Below are positions 27,034 to 35,528 of a stretch of 64,000 nucleotides of DNA, piece by piece. The DNA is from Legionella jamestowniensis (GTDB lineage: Bacteria > Pseudomonadota > Gammaproteobacteria > Legionellales > Legionellaceae), in NCBI RefSeq assembly GCF_001467745.1, contig NZ_LNYG01000012.1, positions 102,261 to 166,260 of the forward strand, given 5' to 3'. The notes under the pieces were generated by a model that was not told the origin of the DNA, searched no databases, and saw only the letters and a list, made by a program, of their open reading frames with translations. Positions within the stretch are counted from its first letter, which is position 1. Every line of letters starts with the position of its first letter. A program made the position numbers and the translations under genes.

Positions 27034-27975
27034 ATGAAACTGAATCATGTCATGTGTGCTTCCCAGGAAGGATTTCACAAAATTGCCTACGCAGAATGGG
27101 GCTCATCCGAATTAGGAGACTCTGCGGTGATGTGTGTTCATGGTTTAACACGTAATCGCTGTGATTTCGACCCGCTAGCCCATTTTTTAAGCAGCCAAGG
27201 GCGCCATGTATTTTGTCCTGATATTGTTGGACGCGGCGACAGTAGTTGGTTTAAAAATTCGAAATATTATAACTATCAACAATATATTGCGGATATGACC
27301 ACACTTATCGCGAGAACAGGAGCTCATACAATCGACTGGATAGGTACCTCCATGGGAGGGTTGATAGGAATGGCACTTGCCGCTTTGTCAAACTCCCCTA
27401 TCCGCTCTTTAGTACTCAATGATATTGGGCCGCAAATTCCCGTCCATGCACTTTGGCGTTTAGGCCAGTATGTTGGGAAAGATCCCGAATTTGTTAACAA
27501 AGAAGATGCAAAGCGTTATTTTAAAACCATCTATGAAAGTTTCGGCAATTTAAACGAAGAGCAATGGGACTACTTGACCACCCACAGCATTAAAGAACGT
27601 TCTCCTGGTATTTTTGTCGTCAAATTAGATCCCCATATCAAAGAGTCAAAATCAAGTGGTCAATTAGTGAAAGAGTTTTTTGTTAATCCCCACAGGGCTT
27701 TAGAAGGAATAGTTTTTGATGTTGATTTATGGTATTTATGGCAAAAAGTTACCTGCCCTGTGTTAGTTATTCGAGGCGAAAATTCCGATATGTTACTACC
27801 AGAACATATTAAACGGATGCAAAGAGGCCACCCTAACGTTACTGTCATCGAAATAGAAAACGCAGGACATGCCCCTATTTTATTTGAACCCTCTGAGCAT
27901 GAAAAAATAGCTGCGTGGTTAACTAATAATGATGTTCTAAAAAAACCTCCACGGCCAGTTCGCATCAACGATTAG
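27034..27975 (+). CDS. alpha/beta hydrolase
   Basis: A 313-residue soluble alpha/beta hydrolase. The oxyanion segment is VMCVHGLTRNRCDFDPLA, the nucleophile serine is in WIGTSMGGLIGMALA near residue 109, and the catalytic His is in ENAGHAPILFEP near 280. No signal peptide. The overall pattern resembles lipase/carboxylesterase-like hydrolases of unknown substrate. It follows the erythromycin-esterase gene by 52 bp and could belong to the same transcript, though a separate promoter is possible. Confidence 0.82.
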   Translation: MKLNHVMCASQEGFHKIAYAEWGSSELGDSAVMCVHGLTRNRCDFDPLAHFLSSQGRHVFCPDIVGRGDSSWFKNSKYYNYQQYIADMTTLIARTGAHTIDWIGTSMGGLIGMALAALSNSPIRSLVLNDIGPQIPVHALWRLGQYVGKDPEFVNKEDAKRYFKTIYESFGNLNEEQWDYLTTHSIKERSPGIFVVKLDPHIKESKSSGQLVKEFFVNPHRALEGIVFDVDLWYLWQKVTCPVLVIRGENSDMLLPEHIKRMQRGHPNVTVIEIENAGHAPILFEPSEHEKIAAWLTNNDVLKKPPRPVRIND

Positions 27976-28297
27976 CTTGCGATGCCTTCTACACAAAGAT
28001 CATGGTCCCTCTATGTTATACTTTGTAGGCAACCTGTTAGTGTCACGTTCAGGGGATTAGCTTTGTTAAAAAATATTTTTAGACATAGCTGATCTCCAAT
28101 CAATAAAATCCCATCATTTGAACAAAAACAATTCTCTTTGCTCAGGGTGAAGCCGGTTATATTTATTTGATTTCCAGGCCTCTCTTCTGTAGGATCTTCA
28201 CCTAATCAAAGCCATTTAGCTAAACCGACGAGAAATATCTCGAAAAACAACAATAAAAAATCCGGTTTCCATCATCAATCATTTAATGAGGTTGTTA

Positions 28298-28512
28298 ATG
28301 AAAACAAAAATTTTATTGTTGAGTCTTTGTTGTTACCTGCATTATAAATATTTAAAGGCCTCCCAAAATAAAGTGACGTCTATTCATATAAATCTGGAAG
28401 ATTTGGCGTTAACTATGGAGAGTTCATTAAATCAGACTTTACATTAATCCACGAAGGATGCATGCTTTATAAAAAGTTTTTTGACCTTTATAGGGTTTAC
28501 CCTAAGTCATAA
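28298..28512 (+). pseudogene. decayed small exported-protein gene
   Basis: An ATG at 28298, with GAGG 6 bp upstream, opens MKTKILLLSLCC, which after a one-base shift would read as a normal signal peptide (LLSLLLPAL). The first frame stops at 28445-28447. In the shifted frame a protein-like tail runs through GRFGVNYGEFIKSDFTLIHE to a stop at 28510-28512. This suggests a short secreted-protein gene inactivated by frameshifts and stops. The alternative is a real 49-residue peptide. The rest of the 560-bp gap (27976-28535) shows no gene that I can support. Confidence 0.35.
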
Positions 28513-28535
28513 AGAAATTTATCTTCGGACAAAAA

Positions 28536-29855
28536 ATGACAAACCGGGCTCAAGCGCATAATATTCTTGTGGTTGGCGGAGGTGCAGGTGGCCTTGAACT
28601 AGTAACCAGATTAGGAAAAAGTCTGGGTAAACAGAACAAAGCCATCATTACCTTGATTGACGAACAAGCCGTTCATTTATGGAAGCCTTTATTACATGAG
28701 GTTGCAGCCGGCTCTATGGATTCAAATATTGATCAAATCAATTATTACGCACATGCCGCTGACAATGACTATTATTATCAGCCTGGCAAAATGGAAGGCC
28801 TTGATAGAAATCAAAAAAGAATAATACTTGCGCCCTTATTAGATGAGCAGGGTAATGAACTTATACCTCGACGAACTTTAGCTTATGACACGCTGGTTAT
28901 TTGTGTTGGCAGCTTAAGTAATGATTTCAATACACCAGGTGCAAAGGAATATTGCTTGTCTCTTGATAATCTTGAACAAGCCAATTTTTTTCAAAGAAAA
29001 TATCTTAACAAATTACTCGCTACTCAGTATGGTTCTTCAAGTCCCACATTTAATATCGTCATTGTAGGTGGGGGGGCTACGGGAGTGGAGTTGGCTGCGG
29101 AACTGCATTTTAGTTTGCGTCAAGCAGAATATTACGGGTTAAATCATACAACGATTGCGCGGGCTCAAATTACTTTGGTAGAAGCAGCACCACAAATTTT
29201 AACCCATCTACCAGAGACAGTCACAAAAGCCGTTACAGAACGTTTAAAATCGCTGGATATTGCAGTTTTCACCCAAGAACAGGTCTTAAAGGCTGACAAA
29301 GAGGGAATCTATACCCAAAGCGGTAAATTTTTTCCTGCTGATCTCTGTGTTTGGGCTGCTGGTGTGAAAGCTCCCGATTTTTTAGCAAACCTGGATGGCC
29401 TGGAAACCGATTCCATCAATCGACTTGTTGTTAACTCCAAGCTACAAACGACACTGGACGAAAATATTTTTGCACTCGGTGATTGCGCAAACTTTATTGA
29501 CCCTGATTTTGGTACCACCGTCCCTCCAAGAGCCCAATCCGCTCATCAACAGGCCACTACCTTAGCCAAGTCACTGAAAAATAAGCTAAATCATAAACCG
29601 CTTGTTGACTTTAAATATCGTGATAAAGGCTCATTAATTACCTTGAGCTGCTATGATACCTTCGGTAATCTGAAAAGTTTTTATAAGATGCAGCATTATA
29701 TAGGTGGCAAAATGGCCCAGTTCGTTTATCGGTCATTATATTTTATGCATTTATCTGCTTTGTATGGGTTCTGGAATGCACTTGCAATAAAAAAGGCCAA
29801 AAAATTGCTTATTAAAACAAGACCGCGGTTAAAATTGCATTTTAGCAAATATTAA
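28536..29855 (+). CDS. ndh: type II NADH dehydrogenase (NDH-2)
   Basis: A 439-residue FAD flavoprotein that oxidises NADH and reduces quinone at the inner membrane without pumping protons. The FAD-binding motif is ILVVGGGAGGLELVTRLG at the N-terminus, the NADH-binding motif is IVIVGGGATGVELAAELHF near residue 178, and the second FAD contact is IFALGDCANF near 311. The C-terminal amphipathic stretch is typical of membrane-attached NDH-2. Full length. It is followed 40 bp later by the patatin gene. Confidence 0.88.
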   Translation: MTNRAQAHNILVVGGGAGGLELVTRLGKSLGKQNKAIITLIDEQAVHLWKPLLHEVAAGSMDSNIDQINYYAHAADNDYYYQPGKMEGLDRNQKRIILAPLLDEQGNELIPRRTLAYDTLVICVGSLSNDFNTPGAKEYCLSLDNLEQANFFQRKYLNKLLATQYGSSSPTFNIVIVGGGATGVELAAELHFSLRQAEYYGLNHTTIARAQITLVEAAPQILTHLPETVTKAVTERLKSLDIAVFTQEQVLKADKEGIYTQSGKFFPADLCVWAAGVKAPDFLANLDGLETDSINRLVVNSKLQTTLDENIFALGDCANFIDPDFGTTVPPRAQSAHQQATTLAKSLKNKLNHKPLVDFKYRDKGSLITLSCYDTFGNLKSFYKMQHYIGGKMAQFVYRSLYFMHLSALYGFWNALAIKKAKKLLIKTRPRLKLHFSKY

Positions 29856-29895
29856 AATTAGTTTTATAAATTAGTCATATTGACAGGGAGACATT

Positions 29896-31077
29896 ATGAA
29901 AAAGGAACCCCAAGCTAAACCAGTCTGGAATCGGGTTGCCTTCATATTTCAGGGAGGGGGAGCGTTAGGTGCGTTTCAAGTGGGAATTTACGAAGCACTT
30001 CATAATGCAGGCTATGAATTAGATTGGGTCAGTGGCATTTCCATCGGCGCTATTAACGCAGCAATTGTTGCAGGAAATAAACCAGAAAATCGAGTGCCGA
30101 AACTTAAAGAGTTTTGGCAAATTATTACCACCCCGCTGCATTTCTCATGGTGGGATGAGTATATTGAAACATTGGGTATGAGACGCTGGTATAACCAATT
30201 CCATGCGCAAGCTACCCTTCTTTTTGGGCAACCCGGTTTTTTTCAGCCACGATTAATAAATCCCCATTTTATTTCTGATGCAACCCCTGATGATATTAGC
30301 TTCTATGACACCTCCTTACTAAAAGAAACGCTGGAACGTGTTATTGATTTCGATATTCTCAATAATGGGAAAACTCGATTAACCCTCTCCGCTGTTCGCA
30401 TAGACAATGGTCAACAGGTTCTTTTTGATACCAAACATCAAAAACTTTCTCCGGAACATATTATGGCCAGCGGAGCCCTGCCCCCAGGATTTCCGGCGGT
30501 TAAAATTGACGATGTGTATTATTGGGATGGAGGGGTTGTTAATAATACCCCTATTGAAGTTATTCTAAATGATCTGCCACGCGTCAGCACGCTATGTTTC
30601 ATGGTGCAACTGTTTGACCCCGAAAGCAAAATGCCATCCACACTTGATGAAGTACTGTTGAAACAAAAAGATATGACGTATGCAAGCCATTATAAACGTG
30701 TTATAAAATCTTTTTGCGAAGCCCATGATTTACGTCATGCAGTTTCAGAGCTTTACAATATGCTGCCAGAAAACATTAAAAATCAGCCAAAAGCACAGGA
30801 AATACGATCGATGGGCTGCAAAACGATAATGACGTTGGTAAGATTTCATCGACATGGGTTGCATACTGATTTGTCTTCTAAAGATTATGCTTTCTCGCCG
30901 TTATCTATCCATGAAAGCATTCAACTAGGCTGTGAGCAGGCCACCAATGCCCTAGAAAAATCACCGTGGCTACAACCCGTTCCTGAAAATGTTGGGGCAG
31001 TTCTTTATGACGTAAGCCCGCATGAAGAAAAAGAAACGATTTTTAAACACGGCCATAAGAAAACCATCTCTTCTTAG
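29896..31077 (+). CDS. patatin-like phospholipase
   Basis: A 393-residue patatin. The nucleophile elbow is G47-I-S49-I-G51 (VSGISIGAINAA), the oxyanion loop is QGGGALGAFQVG near residue 20, and the catalytic Asp is D211 in YYWDGGVVNNTP. These serine-aspartate dyad enzymes hydrolyse acyl chains from phospholipids. The C-terminal extension fits the DUF3734-containing patatins. No signal peptide. Legionella has several patatin-type phospholipases, some exported by Dot/Icm; whether this one is exported cannot be told. AGGGAGA precedes the start. Confidence 0.88.
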   Translation: MKKEPQAKPVWNRVAFIFQGGGALGAFQVGIYEALHNAGYELDWVSGISIGAINAAIVAGNKPENRVPKLKEFWQIITTPLHFSWWDEYIETLGMRRWYNQFHAQATLLFGQPGFFQPRLINPHFISDATPDDISFYDTSLLKETLERVIDFDILNNGKTRLTLSAVRIDNGQQVLFDTKHQKLSPEHIMASGALPPGFPAVKIDDVYYWDGGVVNNTPIEVILNDLPRVSTLCFMVQLFDPESKMPSTLDEVLLKQKDMTYASHYKRVIKSFCEAHDLRHAVSELYNMLPENIKNQPKAQEIRSMGCKTIMTLVRFHRHGLHTDLSSKDYAFSPLSIHESIQLGCEQATNALEKSPWLQPVPENVGAVLYDVSPHEEKETIFKHGHKKTISS

Positions 31078-31109
31078 CATCATTAACCACCAATCAAAAG
31101 GAGTTTGTT

Positions 31110-31535
31110 ATGTGTACTACCCGATGTATTCTTCATGGAATTATCGCTGGTATTGTTGCTGGTGTAGTTTTCGCTATTTTCTTATTCATGGGCGGTATGA
31201 TTGAAACACTGGGAACAGTGATTAATATGCCTACCAAAATGGGGGGATTATTAGTTCATGCAGCTGTCAGCATTATTGCCGGTATTGCTTTTGCACTTAT
31301 CTTGGGATGGCTCATCCACTCCTGGTTAGCAGCTATTATTTGGGGATTATTGTTTGGTCTTGCAATGTGGATTGTTGGTCCAATGACTTTACTCCCCTAT
31401 CTCACAGCAGGGACGCCTTTATTTTCTAAGTGGACTTTTGTAGACATTAAAGCCAACGTTCCCCCTTTAGTCGGCCATCTAATTTATGGCTTTGTATTAG
31501 GGATTGTTTTTTATGCGTTAAAAAGGAAGGCTTAA
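31110..31535 (+). CDS. small four-helix membrane protein
   Basis: A 141-residue integral membrane protein with four predicted helices: IIAGIVAGVVFAIFLFM, HAAVSIIAGIAFALILGWL, WLAAIIWGLLFGLAMWIVG and LIYGFVLGIVFYAL. The loop MTLLPYLTAGTPLFSKW is conspicuous and resembles the YagU/DUF1440-type proteins, but this match is uncertain. AAAGGAG lies 9 bp before the ATG. Only 32 bp separate it from the patatin gene, so the two are probably cotranscribed. Function unknown. Confidence 0.75.
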   Translation: MCTTRCILHGIIAGIVAGVVFAIFLFMGGMIETLGTVINMPTKMGGLLVHAAVSIIAGIAFALILGWLIHSWLAAIIWGLLFGLAMWIVGPMTLLPYLTAGTPLFSKWTFVDIKANVPPLVGHLIYGFVLGIVFYALKRKA

Positions 31536-31552
31536 GAGAGTCATGGTTATAA

Positions 31553-31594
31553 CATTAGGCTTGGTCGCGAAAAGCATTGCGAATAAGCCTAATG
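31553..31594. other. strong intergenic stem-loop
   Basis: CATTAGGCTT pairs perfectly with AAGCCTAATG, and an inner TCGC/GCGA pair adds to the stem. The sequence after it is not T-rich on either strand. It lies 18 bp past the small membrane protein gene and could protect a 3' end or weakly terminate. Confidence 0.45.
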
Positions 31595-31667
31595 CCTCCC
31601 TAATTGTACTATGGTATAAACCTTGCTTCTATTGCTTCGATTATTTAGAGCTTAATCAGGGGATTTC

Positions 31668-32816
31668 ATGCGTATACTTATCGTAGGTGCCGGTATTGCA
31701 GGTCTAACTTTAGCTGCCTTGCTTAAACAACGAGGCATTAAAAGTGAAATTATCGAGCGACAACCCGATTTTGCTCATAGTGGTTACATGTTAGGACTCT
31801 ATCCCTTAGGCAGTAAAGTGTTGTATGGTTTAAATTTAATGCAGCATTTTCTGGAAGCAACCACAGCTGGTGACACTTACGTGATGTGCAGCGGTGACGG
31901 TTCTGTTATTCAAGAATTAGCATTTCACCAGCTCTTTACTAATTATGGACCTTACCGTTGCTGTTCACGCAAGGCATTAATTGAAACCTTAATGAACGGT
32001 TGTGAAGGGTTAACGATTAAATTCAATACCACAATACAAACTCTTAATCAGTTTAATGCTAAAGTTCATGCAATTTTGACGGATGGGACTCAAGGCGAAT
32101 ATGATCTCGTGGTGGGCGCCGATGGCATGCACTCCAGCGTTCGAAAACTGATTTTTACACCCAAGGACTATCAATATTACGATACTGGCTGGGGTGGTTG
32201 GGTATGGTGGTCTAATGATGAAAAACTGAATGAAAATGAAATAAGAGAATTTTGGGGGGCAGGTAAGTTTTTCGGTATTTATCCTATCAAGGATAAATTT
32301 GGAGTGATTGCCGCAGGCCCCTCACCTAAGAAAGAAGCAAAGCTTTATCCTGGCCGTGCTGAAGATATTATAAGGCGCTTTCCAGAACTTCATAGTCTAT
32401 ATCCAAACATTTTTTCACAAATACCTGCAGATGAAGATGAGTCATTTTTTTATTGGCCTTTAAGTGACGTGCGCTCTACCCATTGGTATAAAGATCGCAT
32501 TGTACTTTTAGGTGATGCCGCAGCAGGTTTTTTACCCACAGCAGGAATCGGTGCGTCAATGGCTATGGAATCGGCTGCAGTGTTGGCAGAAGAACTATCA
32601 AGGACCGACACTACTTATCTTCACTGGGCGTTGTCGCTTTATCAAAAACGTCGACAACAAAGAGTGGAAAAAACCCAAAGCGATTCGCGTCAATTAGCAA
32701 AATATATGTTCGTAGAATCAAAGTTTTGGGCAAATTTGAGAAACAAATTATTAAAATACTATTCCCTTAAGAGTATGGCTAAAGAGATTGATAAAAGCTT
32801 TCAGGAGCCTATTTAA
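31668..32816 (+). CDS. FAD-dependent aromatic-type monooxygenase
   Basis: A 382-residue flavoprotein of the p-hydroxybenzoate-hydroxylase-like group. The N-terminal dinucleotide fold is ILIVGAGIAGLTLAALLKQRG, the DG motif is DLVVGADGMHSSVRKL near residue 151, and the GD motif is IVLLGDAAAGFLPTAGIGASMAM near 280. Substrate unknown; related enzymes hydroxylate small aromatics or antibiotics such as tetracyclines. Its TAA is immediately followed, in the same frame, by the TTG start of the next gene. Confidence 0.85.
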   Translation: MRILIVGAGIAGLTLAALLKQRGIKSEIIERQPDFAHSGYMLGLYPLGSKVLYGLNLMQHFLEATTAGDTYVMCSGDGSVIQELAFHQLFTNYGPYRCCSRKALIETLMNGCEGLTIKFNTTIQTLNQFNAKVHAILTDGTQGEYDLVVGADGMHSSVRKLIFTPKDYQYYDTGWGGWVWWSNDEKLNENEIREFWGAGKFFGIYPIKDKFGVIAAGPSPKKEAKLYPGRAEDIIRRFPELHSLYPNIFSQIPADEDESFFYWPLSDVRSTHWYKDRIVLLGDAAAGFLPTAGIGASMAMESAAVLAEELSRTDTTYLHWALSLYQKRRQQRVEKTQSDSRQLAKYMFVESKFWANLRNKLLKYYSLKSMAKEIDKSFQEPI

Positions 32817-34367
32817 TTGATTTGTTACGCAAATGACCGAATTTATTATTATCTAATTCCTTCATTGATGCTTATAGTTACCATTTTTATTGAATGGCAA
32901 CTGATCCTTTCCATTAACCATTCTTTTTTCAGTTACTCTCTTGATGACCCCTATATTCATTTATCCTTAGCTAAATATATTGGCATGGGTGAATACGGTT
33001 TTAATAGAGGTGAATTTTCCAGTCCATCATCGAGCATACTCTGGCCTTTCTTACTTGCCCCTTTTTCTTATTTCTCTTTTTTTGAGTTTGTTCCTCTCTT
33101 CCTTAATAGCCTTATTTCCTGGTTTATTTTGCTTGTCTTTATTTCTGTTTGTTTATCCGTAGAGACTGCTCAACAAAAAATACAATGGAGAAATATAGTA
33201 CTTTTTTGCTTGCTAATTCCTTCGCTAAATTTAATTGGTCTTATATTTTCAGGGATGGAGCATTCTCTGCAAATGTTTTTAAGTGTACTTATTATGGCGG
33301 GACTTATCGAAGAAAACAAAACTCAACGTTTCCCACGGTGGTTAGCGCTTGTTATTATCTTAGCGCCTTTGGTGCGCTATGAAACCTTAGCCCTGTCCGT
33401 ACCCGCTTTGATTTTATTATTTTACAGAGGACACCGAAAAAAAGCATTGTATGCAGGCCTTCTTATGTTGAGTTTTTTAGGGCTTTTTTCCCTTTTTTTA
33501 TATTCTATTGGCCAACCGCCTTTAACAGCTTCCGTTTTACTTAAAATCGATTTTGGATACAACGCTTCCTGGGATGAAAAATTATTGGAAGGACTTAGTA
33601 TAAATTTGACACAGCGTCAAGCTTTAATCTTTCTCATGCTCGCATTTATTTTAATAGTCATCATTGCCTTCTCCAACCTGGCTACTGCAAAAAAACAATT
33701 ATTAATGATTGCTGCTTCGGCTTTGATACTTCATTTGGGTTTGGGTAGATTTAACTGGTTTCATCGCTATGAAGTTTATCTCTATGCAGCTGTATTATTA
33801 TTGATTTTTTACCTTTATTTTGAGAATTACCATAGCCTTAAAAATCCTGTTTTATGGTACATAACTTTTGTTGGCGGTCTTATTTTTAGCAGTTATCCCT
33901 ATTTTACAGTATTGGTAAGTTTGCCAAAAGCAACCAACAACATTTATCAACAGCAATTTCAAATGAGAAGATTTGTCCTGGACTGGCTTAAAGCGCCGGT
34001 CGCTGTCAATGATATAGGTTGGATTTCTTTCAATAATCCCTACTATGTTTTAGATCTTTGGGGATTGGGGAATTATGAAAGCTATCTAAAAAGAAGAAAC
34101 GAGAAAAATCCCATGTGGATGGATGAGGCTGTAAAAAAAGCGGATATTAAGCTGGTTATGCTATACAACAATTGGTTTTATACGCTACCTAGGAACTGGG
34201 TATTATTAGGTTGTTTATCTTTTGCAGGCTCTCGCGTCTCAGCGGCAAACAAAACGGTTTACTTTTATGCTACTGAACAAAATTATATTCCAGAACTTAA
34301 ACAATTAATTCATTCTTTTATAAAAACCTTGCCGCAGGAAGATAAGTTTAGCTTTGATTGTAAATAA
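32817..34367 (+). CDS. GT-C-type membrane glycosyltransferase-like protein
   Basis: A 516-residue polytopic membrane protein with about ten helices. The first extracytoplasmic loop contains YSLDDPYIHLSLAKYIG, an acidic motif like the catalytic DD/DE of GT-C lipid-linked sugar transferases (ArnT/PMT-like), followed by FSSPSSSILWPFL. The C-terminal soluble part is about 120 residues. The start is taken as TTG at 32817 because AGGAG sits 9 bp before it and the frame begins exactly after the preceding stop. Donor and acceptor are unknown. Probably translationally coupled to the monooxygenase gene. Confidence 0.72.
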   Translation: MICYANDRIYYYLIPSLMLIVTIFIEWQLILSINHSFFSYSLDDPYIHLSLAKYIGMGEYGFNRGEFSSPSSSILWPFLLAPFSYFSFFEFVPLFLNSLISWFILLVFISVCLSVETAQQKIQWRNIVLFCLLIPSLNLIGLIFSGMEHSLQMFLSVLIMAGLIEENKTQRFPRWLALVIILAPLVRYETLALSVPALILLFYRGHRKKALYAGLLMLSFLGLFSLFLYSIGQPPLTASVLLKIDFGYNASWDEKLLEGLSINLTQRQALIFLMLAFILIVIIAFSNLATAKKQLLMIAASALILHLGLGRFNWFHRYEVYLYAAVLLLIFYLYFENYHSLKNPVLWYITFVGGLIFSSYPYFTVLVSLPKATNNIYQQQFQMRRFVLDWLKAPVAVNDIGWISFNNPYYVLDLWGLGNYESYLKRRNEKNPMWMDEAVKKADIKLVMLYNNWFYTLPRNWVLLGCLSFAGSRVSAANKTVYFYATEQNYIPELKQLIHSFIKTLPQEDKFSFDCK

Positions 34368-34523
34368 TTTTTTAAAAACCTAACTGTTACATCAAAACAA
34401 GTAGTTTGGATGCATTACCGGCCATCGGTAGGCTCTGTCCCAATTCAATTTCCAAATAAAAGAATGTGCCATACTTGATAAAGAAATATTTTGTTATTAA
34501 AGAACATATCTTAAGAAAAATTC

Positions 34524-35525
34524 ATGGCAACTACGAAAGGATGGCTTCATTTAACACCGCAGGGGCTTTATTGTAGTCCTGGTAAATTTTATATTGACCC
34601 TGTGGAAAAAGTGGAGCGGGCAGTCATCACACACGCGCATAGCGACCATGCGTTATCAGGCCACCATCGTATTCTAGCCAGTCCAGAAACCGTGGCCATT
34701 ATGCAATTACGCTATGGAAAAGAATCTACTTATCATTGGCAAAGTTTATACTGCTTTAACTCTCTTGTAACTAATCAAGTGAGATTGAGCTTCTTTCCTG
34801 CCGGGCATGTCTTGGGAAGTGTACAGGTTGTCCTTGAATACGCAAACAACCGTATTGTTATTTCTGGTGATTATAAGAGGCGCTATGATCCTACCTGTCT
34901 CCCTTTCGAGGCAGTTACTTGCGATGTGTTTGTTACCGAAGCCACATTCGGCTTGCCAATTTTTAAACACCCACCTATTGAAAATGAACTTAAAAAATTA
35001 TTAGATTCTCTGACAACCTTCTCTAGCTGTCATCTTGTAGGCGTATATCCGTTAGGAAAATGTCAACGATTAATCAAATCATTACGGTTATTTGGTTATC
35101 ATGAGCCTATATACCTTCATGGTGCGCTGGTTAAATTGTGTCAACTTTATGAGTCTTTTGGTATCCCACTGGGTGAACTCAGACTCGCGAACACACTGGA
35201 TGCGAAAGCTTCAGCCGGAAAAATAATATTGTGCCCTCCTGCAGCTCTTAATGACAGATGGACACGGCGTTTTGGTAATTTAGTGAGAGCACTTGCCTCA
35301 GGATGGATGCAAATTCGTGCGCGAGCCAAGCAAAAATCAGTTGAATTGCCGCTTATTATTTCTGACCATGCGGATTGGCCTGAATTGTTAAAAACCATTC
35401 AGGAAGTTCAACCTCAAGAAATCTGGGTTACTCATGGGCAGGAAGAAGCATTAGCCTATCAAGCGATGAAAGAAGGTTATAAAGCACATCCGTTACATCT
35501 TGTGGGCTATGGGGATGAGGATTGA
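34524..35525 (+). CDS. ligase-associated DNA exonuclease (metallo-beta-lactamase fold, LhpB-like)
   Basis: A 333-residue nuclease of the metallo-beta-lactamase/beta-CASP group. The zinc motif is H37-A-H39-S-D41-H42; further metal residues are in FFPAGHVLGSVQ near residue 91, IVISGDYKRRYDP near 112, and ISDHADWPEL near 275. Family members are encoded with an ATP-dependent DNA ligase in a repair operon, exactly as here: the ligase ATG follows 3 bp after this stop. It likely processes DNA ends for that ligase. Confidence 0.87.
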   Translation: MATTKGWLHLTPQGLYCSPGKFYIDPVEKVERAVITHAHSDHALSGHHRILASPETVAIMQLRYGKESTYHWQSLYCFNSLVTNQVRLSFFPAGHVLGSVQVVLEYANNRIVISGDYKRRYDPTCLPFEAVTCDVFVTEATFGLPIFKHPPIENELKKLLDSLTTFSSCHLVGVYPLGKCQRLIKSLRLFGYHEPIYLHGALVKLCQLYESFGIPLGELRLANTLDAKASAGKIILCPPAALNDRWTRRFGNLVRALASGWMQIRARAKQKSVELPLIISDHADWPELLKTIQEVQPQEIWVTHGQEEALAYQAMKEGYKAHPLHLVGYGDED

Positions 35526-35528
35526 AAA

